Source: Paraburkholderia fungorum
Lineage (GTDB): Bacteria; Pseudomonadota; Gammaproteobacteria; Burkholderiales; Burkholderiaceae
Direction: 5' to 3'
Assembly (NCBI RefSeq): GCF_003610895.1
Contig: NZ_MCAS01000045.1
Coordinates: 248,001-312,000, forward strand
Length of the DNA: 64,000 nucleotides
Within the stretch, counting starts at the first letter, position 1; every line of letters starts with the position of its first letter. The notes beneath the pieces were generated by a model. That model was given only the letters and a program-made list of their open reading frames with translations, made no database searches and was not told the DNA's origin. Both the position numbers and the translations under genes were made by a program. This document shows, piece by piece, positions 9,059 to 17,600 of this stretch.

Positions 9059-9361
9059 CGACTGCCCCTGCAAGAAAACTGGAATGGTCGGCAGAATAGC
9101 CGTTTGGCGGGCCAGGTGTCTTGTTTGATTCTGCATTCAAGCGGTTTTGGCCGTGGTTTCAGGCGTCTTTTGACCATCCCCATGGTCGCCAGGCGGACTG
9201 GATACCTCCCGATTTAGCCACATTCGGGCCGGCCGGCGTCTTCATGCACCCGAACGCGCAAACGAAACTGGATCGAACCCGAGGCGAACGCGGAAGTGAA
9301 ATCCGAGGGCACGAAGTCGTGAAAAAAATCTCCCGAAATTCGCTAAGCTGCTGTTAGTGCA
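9059..9361. other. Intergenic region between DMT transporter and guaB promoter
   Basis: I see no gene in this divergent gap. It must contain the transporter promoter on the minus strand. The guaB promoter lies at its right edge and is listed separately. Confidence 0.5.
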
Positions 9362-9390
9362 GTGAAAACCGGGGAGGTATCGCGTATAAT
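9362..9390 (+). promoter_or_regulatory. Probable sigma-70 promoter of guaB
   Basis: A perfect -10 hexamer TATAAT at 9385-9390 is preceded, after a 17-base spacer, by GTGAAA at 9362-9367 (4 of 6 to the -35 consensus). Transcription would begin about 20 bases before the guaB ATG, and AGGA at 9407-9410 is the likely ribosome binding site. Confidence 0.6.
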
Positions 9391-9416
9391 TCGCTTTTGC
9401 GCCTATAGGATTTGCC

Positions 9417-10877
9417 ATGCGTCTGATCCAAACAGCACTCACGTTCGATGACGTGCTCCTCGTCCCGGCTTTCTCCGATGTTCTGCCGCGCGACACCAGC
9501 CTCAAGACCCGGCTGACCCGCAACATCTCCCTGAATATGCCGCTCGTGTCCGCCGCCATGGATACGGTCACCGAAGCCCGCCTCGCTATCGCGATGGCGC
9601 AAATGGGTGGCGTGGGCATCGTCCACAAGAATCTCACGCCGGCCGAGCAGGCGCGTGAAGTTGCCAAGGTCAAGCGCTTCGAATCGGGCGTCGTGCGCGA
9701 TCCGATCACCGTGCCGCCGCAAATGAAGGTGCGCGACGTCATCGCGCTGTCACGCCAGCATGGCATTTCGGGCTTCCCGGTCGTCGAAGGCGCGCAACTG
9801 GTCGGTATCGTCACGAACCGCGACTTGCGCTTCGAAGAGCGTCTGGACGAGCCGGTGCGCAACATCATGACGCCGCGCGAGCGCCTCGTCACTGTCAAGG
9901 AAGGCACGCCGCTCGCCGAAGCCAAGGCGCTGATGCACAGCCATCGCCTCGAACGCGTGCTGGTCATCAACGACGCATTCGAACTGCGCGGCCTGATGAC
10001 CGTCAAGGACATCACCAAGCAAACCGAACACCCGGACGCATGTAAAGACGAACACGGCAAGCTGCGCGCGGGCGCGGCGGTCGGCGTGGGCGAAGACAAC
10101 GAAGAGCGCGTGGAGCTGCTGGTGCAGGCGGGCGTGGATGTGATCGTCGTCGACACGGCGCACGGCCACAGCAAGGGCGTGCTCGAGCGTGTGCGCTGGG
10201 TCAAGCAGAACTTCCCGCACGTTGAAGTGATTGGCGGCAACATCGCCACGGCCGCGGCGGCCAAGGCGCTCGTCGAATACGGCGCAGATGGCGTGAAGGT
10301 CGGTATCGGCCCGGGCTCGATCTGCACGACGCGGATCGTCGCCGGTGTGGGCGTGCCGCAGGTCACCGCGATCTCGAACGTGTCGGAAGCGCTGAAAGGC
10401 ACGGGCGTTCCGGTCATCGCCGACGGCGGCGTGCGTTTCTCGGGCGACGTCAGCAAGGCGCTGGCCGCCGGTGCGAATTCCGTGATGATGGGCAGCATGT
10501 TCGCCGGCACCGAAGAAGCGCCGGGCGACGTGTTCCTGTTCCAGGGCCGCCAGTACAAGTCGTATCGTGGCATGGGCTCGGTCGGCGCGATGAAGGACGG
10601 CGCGGCGGACCGCTACTTCCAGGACAACTCCGCAAACATCGACAAGCTGGTGCCGGAAGGCATCGAAGGCCGCGTCGCCTACAAGGGCTCGGTCAACGCG
10701 ATCCTGTTCCAACTGATCGGTGGCGTGCGCGCCAGCATGGGCTACTGCGGCTGCCGCACGATCGCGGAGATGAACGACAAGGCCGAGTTCGTGCAGATCA
10801 CGGGCGCGGGCTTGCGTGAGTCGCATGTGCATGACGTGCAGATCACCAAGGAAGCGCCCAACTACCACGTGGACTAA
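9417..10877 (+). CDS. guaB: Inosine-5'-monophosphate dehydrogenase
   Basis: NAD-dependent oxidation of IMP to XMP, the first committed step of GMP synthesis. The 486-residue length matches the family. The (beta/alpha)8 catalytic barrel is interrupted by a pair of CBS domains (about 95-205). The catalytic loop GPGSICTTR contains the nucleophile Cys303, and the flap-proximal YRGMGS and the DGGVRFSGD phosphate-binding region are present. guaA lies downstream with one membrane-protein gene between, so the pair makes GMP from IMP. Confidence 0.98.
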   Translation: MRLIQTALTFDDVLLVPAFSDVLPRDTSLKTRLTRNISLNMPLVSAAMDTVTEARLAIAMAQMGGVGIVHKNLTPAEQAREVAKVKRFESGVVRDPITVPPQMKVRDVIALSRQHGISGFPVVEGAQLVGIVTNRDLRFEERLDEPVRNIMTPRERLVTVKEGTPLAEAKALMHSHRLERVLVINDAFELRGLMTVKDITKQTEHPDACKDEHGKLRAGAAVGVGEDNEERVELLVQAGVDVIVVDTAHGHSKGVLERVRWVKQNFPHVEVIGGNIATAAAAKALVEYGADGVKVGIGPGSICTTRIVAGVGVPQVTAISNVSEALKGTGVPVIADGGVRFSGDVSKALAAGANSVMMGSMFAGTEEAPGDVFLFQGRQYKSYRGMGSVGAMKDGAADRYFQDNSANIDKLVPEGIEGRVAYKGSVNAILFQLIGGVRASMGYCGCRTIAEMNDKAEFVQITGAGLRESHVHDVQITKEAPNYHVD

Positions 10878-10883
10878 ACGCCA

Positions 10884-11621
10884 ATGAAGCCATTGCTGCG
10901 CGCTGTACTCATCCTCGATGCATTGTTGCTGCTTGCGTTTGGCCTGCTGTTTCTGCTGACGCCGTGGACTTCGCTGTACAACGCGCTGCAACTGGTGCAA
11001 ACCCAGCCGGCTCTGGTCGGCCAGGGGTTTGGCGTGGCGCTGATCGGGCTCGCGTGGCTTGCCTTGCACGCGTCGATCGACGGTTCGCTCACGTCGACGG
11101 TGGCGAAGGTCGTGGGCCATGTGAACTGGCTGACCGGTGTGCTGATGCTGGTCTGGCTGCTCGGGCTGCATACGCCGGCGCTGACCGGCTTCGGGCAGAT
11201 CATCGCGGTGCTGACCGGGGTGGTGCTGCTCATCATCGGTTTGGGCGGTGTGCGCCTGTCGGGCGCGGTGCGGCGGCGTGAAAAACTGCGCCTGGTTGAA
11301 GCCGCAGCCGCCGGGCGTGCCGAAAAGCAGGCCGCGAAAGATGCCGCCAAAGACGCTGCCAACCGGCGCGACTCTGGTCGCGTGACAGCGGAGCCGGTCT
11401 ATCGCGCCGAACCGGTTGTCGAGCCTGTCGTGCCGGTCACACGGCCCGTGAGTGCTGTTTCGGCGGCATCGCTTCATCCGGAGGTCGACGAACCGGGTCT
11501 GACGGCGTCTGAACGCGCCGCACGGGCCGAGGCCGCAACCGCGCGCGACGAAGCCCGTGACGAAGCCCGTAAGGCCGCCGCCGATGCACCTGGTGCGCCC
11601 CGGCCGCCGTTTCATGGCTGA
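10884..11621 (+). CDS. Hypothetical membrane protein with charged C-terminal tail
   Basis: 245 residues, not recognised. The first 130 residues hold four hydrophobic helices (about 5-25, 45-63, 78-98, 105-130) with short loops. The rest is a hydrophilic, Ala/Arg/Glu-rich low-complexity tail that includes a repeated DEARDEAR unit and is probably cytoplasmic and disordered or coiled. It starts 6 bases after the guaB stop and ends about 200 bases before guaA, so it is probably in the gua operon. The membrane part appears conserved in character; the tail looks fast-evolving. No function is proposed. Confidence 0.75.
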   Translation: MKPLLRAVLILDALLLLAFGLLFLLTPWTSLYNALQLVQTQPALVGQGFGVALIGLAWLALHASIDGSLTSTVAKVVGHVNWLTGVLMLVWLLGLHTPALTGFGQIIAVLTGVVLLIIGLGGVRLSGAVRRREKLRLVEAAAAGRAEKQAAKDAAKDAANRRDSGRVTAEPVYRAEPVVEPVVPVTRPVSAVSAASLHPEVDEPGLTASERAARAEAATARDEARDEARKAAADAPGAPRPPFHG

Positions 11622-11824
11622 CGCGCCAAGCGCCAGAACGCCAGCCCAAGCTACCGGATTTCGTGCGTGCGCGCGGCAACTCAGCGTGTGCCGCGCCCAC
11701 TGTTCCAGTGCGCTTCACCGTTACGCTTCATGTTCGATCGTCCTCACGTGGACCGCTTTGAATTCAACGCCGCGCTTCTTGCGCGGTATCCCGTATCCGT
11801 TCACTTTTGACTCCGTCCGCTGCC

Positions 11825-13408
11825 ATGCATGACAAGATCCTGATCCTCGACTTCGGTTCGCAAGTCACCCAACTGATTGCACGTCGCGTTCGCGAAGCCA
11901 ACGTGTATTCGGAAATTCATCCCCACGACGTCGACGCGTCGTTCATTCGCGATTTCGCGCCGAAGGGCGTGATCCTCTCCGGCGGCCCGAGCTCGGTCAC
12001 CGAAACGGATGCGCCACGCGTGCCGCAAGTGGTGTTCGAACTCGGCGTGCCCGTGCTGGGCATTTGCTACGGCATGCAGGCCATGGCCGAGCAGCTCGGC
12101 GGCAAGGTCGATATTGGCCACCTGCGCGAGTTCGGCTACGCCGAAGTGCGGGCGCGCAACCATACGAGCCTGCTCGAAGGCATTAGCGACTTCACCACGC
12201 CGGAAGGTCACGGCATGCTGAAGGTGTGGATGAGCCACGGCGACAAGGTGCTGGAAATGCCGGCGGGCTTCCAGCTGATGGCTTCGACGGAATCGTGCCC
12301 GATCGCGGCGATGGCCGACGAAGCGCGCCATTTCTATGGTTTGCAATGGCACCCGGAAGTCACGCACACCGTGCAGGGCCGTGCGATGCTCGAACGCTTC
12401 GTGCTGCAGATCTGCGGTGCGAATCCCGACTGGGAAATGGGTCATTACATCGATGAAGCCGTCGCGAAGATTCGCGAGCAGGTAGGTAACGAGCACGTGA
12501 TTCTGGGCTTGTCGGGCGGCGTGGACTCGTCGGTGGCGGCGGCGCTGCTGCATCGCGCGATCGGCGACCAGCTCACCTGCGTGTTCGTCGATCACGGCCT
12601 CCTGCGGTTGAACGAAGCCGAGCAGGTGATGGCGACTTTCGCCGATCACCTCGGTGTGAAGGTGATTCACGTCGATGCGAGCGAAGTGTTCCTGTCGAAG
12701 CTGGCCGGCGTGACCGACCCGGAAGCAAAGCGCAAGATCATCGGCGCGGAATTCGTCGAAGTGTTCCAGACCGAAGCCAACAAGCTGACCGACGCGAAGT
12801 GGCTTGCGCAAGGCACGATCTATCCGGACGTGATTGAATCGGCCGGCAAGGGCAAGAAGGCGACGCAGACCATCAAGAGTCACCACAACGTGGGCGGCCT
12901 GCCTGAAACGCTGAATCTGAAGCTGCTTGAGCCGCTGCGCGAACTGTTCAAGGACGAAGTGCGCGAACTCGGCGTCAAGCTCGGTTTGCCGCCGGCCATG
13001 GTGTATCGCCATCCGTTCCCGGGCCCGGGTCTGGGCGTGCGGATTCTCGGCGAAGTGCGCCGCGATTTCGCGGATCTGCTGCGCCGTGCGGACGCGATTT
13101 TCATCGAGACGCTGCGTACCTTCATCGACAAGGAAACCGGCAAGTCGTGGTACGACCTGACGAGCCAGGCTTTCGCAGTGTTCCTGCCGGTGAAGAGCGT
13201 GGGCGTGATGGGCGACGGGCGCACGTATGAGTATGTCGTGGCGCTGCGCGCCGTGCAGACGCTGGACTTCATGACCGCGCATTGGGCACATCTGCCGCAT
13301 GAGTTGCTGGGGCACGTGTCGAACCGCATCATCAATGAAGTGCGCGGGATTAACCGGGTGGTTTATGACATCTCGGGGAAACCGCCGGCGACGATTGAGT
13401 GGGAGTAG
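11825..13408 (+). CDS. guaA: GMP synthase (glutamine-hydrolysing)
   Basis: Amidates XMP to GMP. The 527 residues comprise an N-terminal class I glutamine amidotransferase domain (catalytic triad Cys81 in GICYGMQ, His176 and Glu178 in WHPEV), an ATP-pyrophosphatase domain (P-loop LSGGVDSS around residue 230), and the C-terminal dimerisation domain ending in ATIEWE. The start is the ATG at 11825 that begins MHDKILILDFGSQ. The 3' end of guaA is a known integration site for genomic islands, and an integrase remnant lies just downstream here. Confidence 0.98.
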   Translation: MHDKILILDFGSQVTQLIARRVREANVYSEIHPHDVDASFIRDFAPKGVILSGGPSSVTETDAPRVPQVVFELGVPVLGICYGMQAMAEQLGGKVDIGHLREFGYAEVRARNHTSLLEGISDFTTPEGHGMLKVWMSHGDKVLEMPAGFQLMASTESCPIAAMADEARHFYGLQWHPEVTHTVQGRAMLERFVLQICGANPDWEMGHYIDEAVAKIREQVGNEHVILGLSGGVDSSVAAALLHRAIGDQLTCVFVDHGLLRLNEAEQVMATFADHLGVKVIHVDASEVFLSKLAGVTDPEAKRKIIGAEFVEVFQTEANKLTDAKWLAQGTIYPDVIESAGKGKKATQTIKSHHNVGGLPETLNLKLLEPLRELFKDEVRELGVKLGLPPAMVYRHPFPGPGLGVRILGEVRRDFADLLRRADAIFIETLRTFIDKETGKSWYDLTSQAFAVFLPVKSVGVMGDGRTYEYVVALRAVQTLDFMTAHWAHLPHELLGHVSNRIINEVRGINRVVYDISGKPPATIEWE

Positions 13409-13735
13409 GCTGTAAAAATTCCCAATAAAATCAATGACTTGCGATGATTGATGTAAAAGCTTCTTTGTTGATCGTTTCGTTGTAAGTCATTGATATAGAA
13501 GCAAAATTTTTGAACATTCCGGAGACAACCGGGCCGTTGTGTGCCGCAAAATGACGGTATGGCGGACGGCATGCGCCGAATGCACGATTGCGACTCGATA
13601 ATTTGCCGGCAGCGCGATTCGGCCGCGAAGGTAAAATTCTTTCCAAAAAGCTAGGCGTGGTGTGGGTTTGCGGACTCATCGAGGACTCGTGGTTGGTGAC
13701 GGTAAAAGGTGTACCAACCACGAGAACGAGAAACG

Positions 13736-14290
13736 ATGCTCACCGAATTTGCACTACGCAACCTCAGGCCGTACAACTCTGTACAAAATCGCCGACCGTG
13801 ACTGCATGTATGTCACGGTATCTTCGGCGGGCACCATTTCCTTTCGATACGACTACCGCATTAACGGGCGGCGAGAACCATTGGCAGTCGGCTGCTATGG
13901 CTGAGGAGGCATCTCGCTCGTGTTGACGCGGGGAAAACTGCTAGACGCCTGACGTGCTGTCCGTGAAGGCATGTCGCCGGCTGTGGAGAAACAGCAGGAA
14001 AAGCGCGGCGCGCTGTAGCGAAGAGCATCGGTGAATGGGCTGCCAACTGGCCTGACGGAGCCAGAGTGGTGAGCACGACGCGGTCCGTGCGCAAGGACAG
14101 CGTTGTGCACGATATCCTGCCGGTCTTTAACGGGCGGCGGCTTCGCGAGATCACCACCGATGATCTGCGGGCGAGCCCTGCGCTTGCAAGATTCGCATTG
14201 CCTGGCACAAGATACGTACTGCGCGAGGGACGTCCGGGAGCCGGGTCAAGGCCACGGGATTCGTCCTCGATCCGCCAGTTTCGCAGCCCC
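13736..14290 (+). pseudogene. Degraded phage/island tyrosine integrase (DUF4102-type N-terminus)
   Basis: Pieces of one P4-like integrase are spread over different frames. An N-terminal MLTEFALRNLRP starts at 13736. After a frameshift comes LYKIADRDCMYVTV...FRYDYRINGRREPLAVGCYG, which matches the DUF4102 arm-binding domain. Next is a MSPAVEKQQEKRGA-like segment, then RKDSVVHDILPVFNGRRLREITTDDLRA, typical of the core-binding domain, broken again after that. The catalytic domain with its Arg-His-Arg-Tyr set is absent, so it cannot be active. Its place just downstream of guaA marks an old island insertion. Confidence 0.75.
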
Positions 14291-14314
14291 CCGCAAATTC
14301 TCAATGGAGGAATC

Positions 14315-14623
14315 ATGCAGATCCCTATTTCGGAAGCCATCCAGCAGTTGCGCGACGAACTCCGCCAGGCGATTCTCGAAGGAGAGGGACAGGATATCGT
14401 TTTCACCCCGAATGGTGTCGAAATTGAGCTGGCCGTGAAATTCACCGTCGAAGCGAAGGCTGGTGGCTCCTTCAAGTTGCTTGCGCTACTCGACATGTCC
14501 ACGGAAGCGAAAGCCTCACGCGAGCGTCAGCACTCCATCAAGCTGTCTCTGTCGGTCGCGGATCGAGACGGGCAGCCGATCAAGATCCGGTCGCGGTCAG
14601 ACGCGGGAGACCTGCCCCAGTGA
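14315..14623 (+). CDS. Trypsin-co-occurring (trypco2-like) domain protein
   Basis: A 102-residue protein consisting of a helical N-terminus (ISEAIQQLRDELRQAI) followed by an alternating strand pattern (IVFTPNGVEIELAVKFTVEAKAG, then HSIKLSLSVADRDG). This resembles the trypco2 family, small domains found beside trypsin-like proteases and NTPases in predicted conflict systems. GGAGG at 14306-14310 fixes the ATG at 14315; the frame is open further upstream but runs through the integrase debris. Its TGA overlaps the GTG start of the next gene by 4 bases (GTGA), so the two products are made together and likely act as a complex. Biochemical role unknown. Confidence 0.7.
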   Translation: MQIPISEAIQQLRDELRQAILEGEGQDIVFTPNGVEIELAVKFTVEAKAGGSFKLLALLDMSTEAKASRERQHSIKLSLSVADRDGQPIKIRSRSDAGDLPQ

Positions 14624-17600
14624 CGCAAGTCCCGCCCCTCACGCACGCAAGATTGATAGCTGACGTTGCCGTCGTCTACAGAGAGGGCGGTGGCTTCGGG
14701 TCCGGCAGACTCATCGCTCCGGGACTTGTGCTGACGGCCGCCCATGTCGTCGGCGCGAAGGATTGCGCAAAGGTTGGCGCACCCTGGAATGTCCTGTTGA
14801 TGCGCATGTTCGGAAGTGATGGCACGTGGGAGGCTCCATACAAGGCCAATATCGTCTGGACCGACCCGGGCGGACTGGACGTGGCTTTGCTCCAGATCGC
14901 CAGCGACGGCGAGGTTACGCCCATGCCGGAACCGTGCGTCGCTCCCGTATTCGCGTCATACGATGGCCTCGTTTCTTTGCCTGACGTACGCGCGAGCGGT
15001 TTCCCAACAGCTTGGCGCAGCGAGGGCAAGACCCGGGACTTCACCGTGCCGGGCACGCTCTGGCAATCGAGCCGCGACTTGTACGCTTGGGCCGCCATGT
15101 CGAAACCGGACAAGCCGGAAGGCTGGCAGGGAATGTCGGGCTCGACACTCTACCTGCCGACGCAAGATGGGCGAATCTGCCTGCTTGGCATCGTGCAACA
15201 GGTGCCCGCCAATTTCGCCCGTGGTCATCTCGACGCCGCGAGAATTTCCACCCCGTTTTCGAACAACGTTTTCAGAGCGTTGATCGAGTCATCCTTGGGA
15301 CGTGGCGTGTCAATCGAATCCGTGCGCGGCGTGAATGTCGAGTCTCAGCGCGCGCGGATCGAGCCTGTCAGCCTACTGAGCCGCTTCCCGGGTTTGAGCG
15401 ACGGTGTTTCCGGCAACGCCAAGGCCAGCCTGGAAGGCTTTCTGGCTGAATACCTCCTTCGGCCCAGTGCGCCGCTGACGTTTCTTGGACGTGAGGCCGA
15501 ACTGGATGATCTGGATCGCTGGCTCGCTGGAAGTAGTTCAAGCGCGTACGCCGCGTTGCTGGGGCCCGCAGGGCGTGGAAAGTCGGCTCTGGTCACTCAA
15601 TGGGCGGCAAGGGTTAGCGATCGCGGCAACTGCGACGTGGCACTGGTGCCAATCAGCATGCGTTTCGGCCTGACCAGTCCCGATGAACTTGGCAAGCTCT
15701 TCCTGCAGCGGCTCAGATACCTCGGCCATTCTGGTTCGGAACTCACCGGTTCACCTGAGGCCTGGCTCGACGAAATTCAGGAGACCCTGAACCGGGACCG
15801 GTTGCCACATGAACGACCGCTGCTGGTCGTGATCGACGGCTGGGACGAGGCACGCAACCCCAGGTGGCTTCGCCTGCCGGCGCTACTGGGCAATGGTGTG
15901 CATGTGATCGTATGCAGCCGCTCACTCGCTGGGGAGTCGACGGCAGCCGAGTCGCTCGACCGGATCGGGCTGCCTCACGGCTCGGTGTGTCCGAAACTGC
16001 CGTTGCTTTCTGAAAAGGATCTCGCAGAGGGGTGCGCCAACTTTGAGGCGAGGCTCCCGGGACTCGCCAGGCGTCTGTGGCAACTTTCAAAGGGCGATCC
16101 GCTGCTCGCGCGCCTCTATCTCGATCGCTTCTCGGAAGCATTGGACTGCGGCGAGCCGATTCCGGAGGACGACTCCGATGAGGGGCCCGGACTCGCGCGC
16201 TATATGCGCATCTGGTGGGAACAGATCGACCGTGGTCAGAGTGCATTGAAGTCTGAGGACGTCAGGCGCCTTCTCTACACGCTCGCAATCGCGTGCGGCC
16301 CGCTGAATGCGGACGATCTGGCCGAAATCGCGCAACTCGAGCCGCTCGACGTGTCCGCTGCTCGTGAGCCATTGAACCGACTTATTATCGGAGACGGCAG
16401 GAGCCTGGGTTATGTCTTCAGTCATCCGCGGATCGCGCAGTTCGTGTCTGATGAGCAGATGACCTCGGCTGCGAAAGCCGATATGGAGCGGCGGTTCCTT
16501 GCTTACTGCCGAAAGATCGCCTGCGCGCTTGAAGTGCGCAATGCGGCATACAGCGCTCCGTCGCGCTATGTACTGACATTTTGCTTTGACCACTTTCGCA
16601 GGGGCGGTGCCCCCATCGCCGACTATCGCCTCCTGTTATCGGAGGGATGGATGCGAGCACGGTGTGTCGCCGATGGTCACTATTCGGCCTTTCTCGCTGA
16701 CCTTCTGCGTGTTCGCCTCGCAGCCGAGGAGTCCGGTGCTGCAGATCTGCTCACACGCTGCGCGCTATCCAAGGCGACCGTGATCAGCATGGGTACGGCC
16801 GTGCCCGCAAAACTCCTGCGGATGGCCCTCGACGAAAAAGTGATCACAGGAAGCCAGGCTGTGGAGGAGATCAGCGCTTCGGAGGGTCCTTATGCCCGCG
16901 CAGTTTCACTCTCGACCATCGCCGGAGGCCTGCATCAGGAAGATTGCGCGCGTGCGCTCGAGGTCGCATGGCAAATCGAGGAACCCGAGGCCAGGCTGAT
17001 CGCGCTCGCGGCGCTGTCAGCCGTGCTGCCGCCGGCCGAGCGCGACTCCCTCGCGCAAGCGCTGGATAGTGCGCCGCCTCTGGACAGCGCTGTCGGTGTC
17101 CTTTTGCAGCGTGCTATCGATGCCAATCTGGGACGGCCGGTATCACCTGAACTGCCTGATCAATGGGTGGAGGCGTTGCAAGGGGATTTCGGCGGGCGCA
17201 TCTGGAACGATATCCCCGGCTACATTGAATGGGTTCGACATATCACGAGTGCGCTCAATGGCGTCGATCGGGATGTGTTCGTCCGCGAGGTTGTAAGCTC
17301 GACAGAGCATCGGCACTACAAATGGCTAGAGAAACACTACGCGCAGCAATTGATCTTTGCCATTGGCGATGTCGTTCCTGCCGACGCACTCGATTCGCTG
17401 GATGCATTGCTTACGGAGTCAGGGGAACGGAAGAGTGAAGGGCACAGGCATCTCCTTGCGAGGCGGTTGGCCTTGCAGCTTGTCCAATTCGAGCCCTCAA
17501 TCCTGGACGGCCTCAATGAGGCGCACCCTTGGGCCAGCCTTCCGCTTTTAATTTATATGGACGGCGAACAACGATCGATCTGGGCTGAGCGCTGCCTTGC

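Noticed and set aside
9242..11615. Long minus-strand open frames over guaB and the following gene
   Set aside because: Composition is that of mirror frames of high-GC coding DNA, with no motif or start signal.
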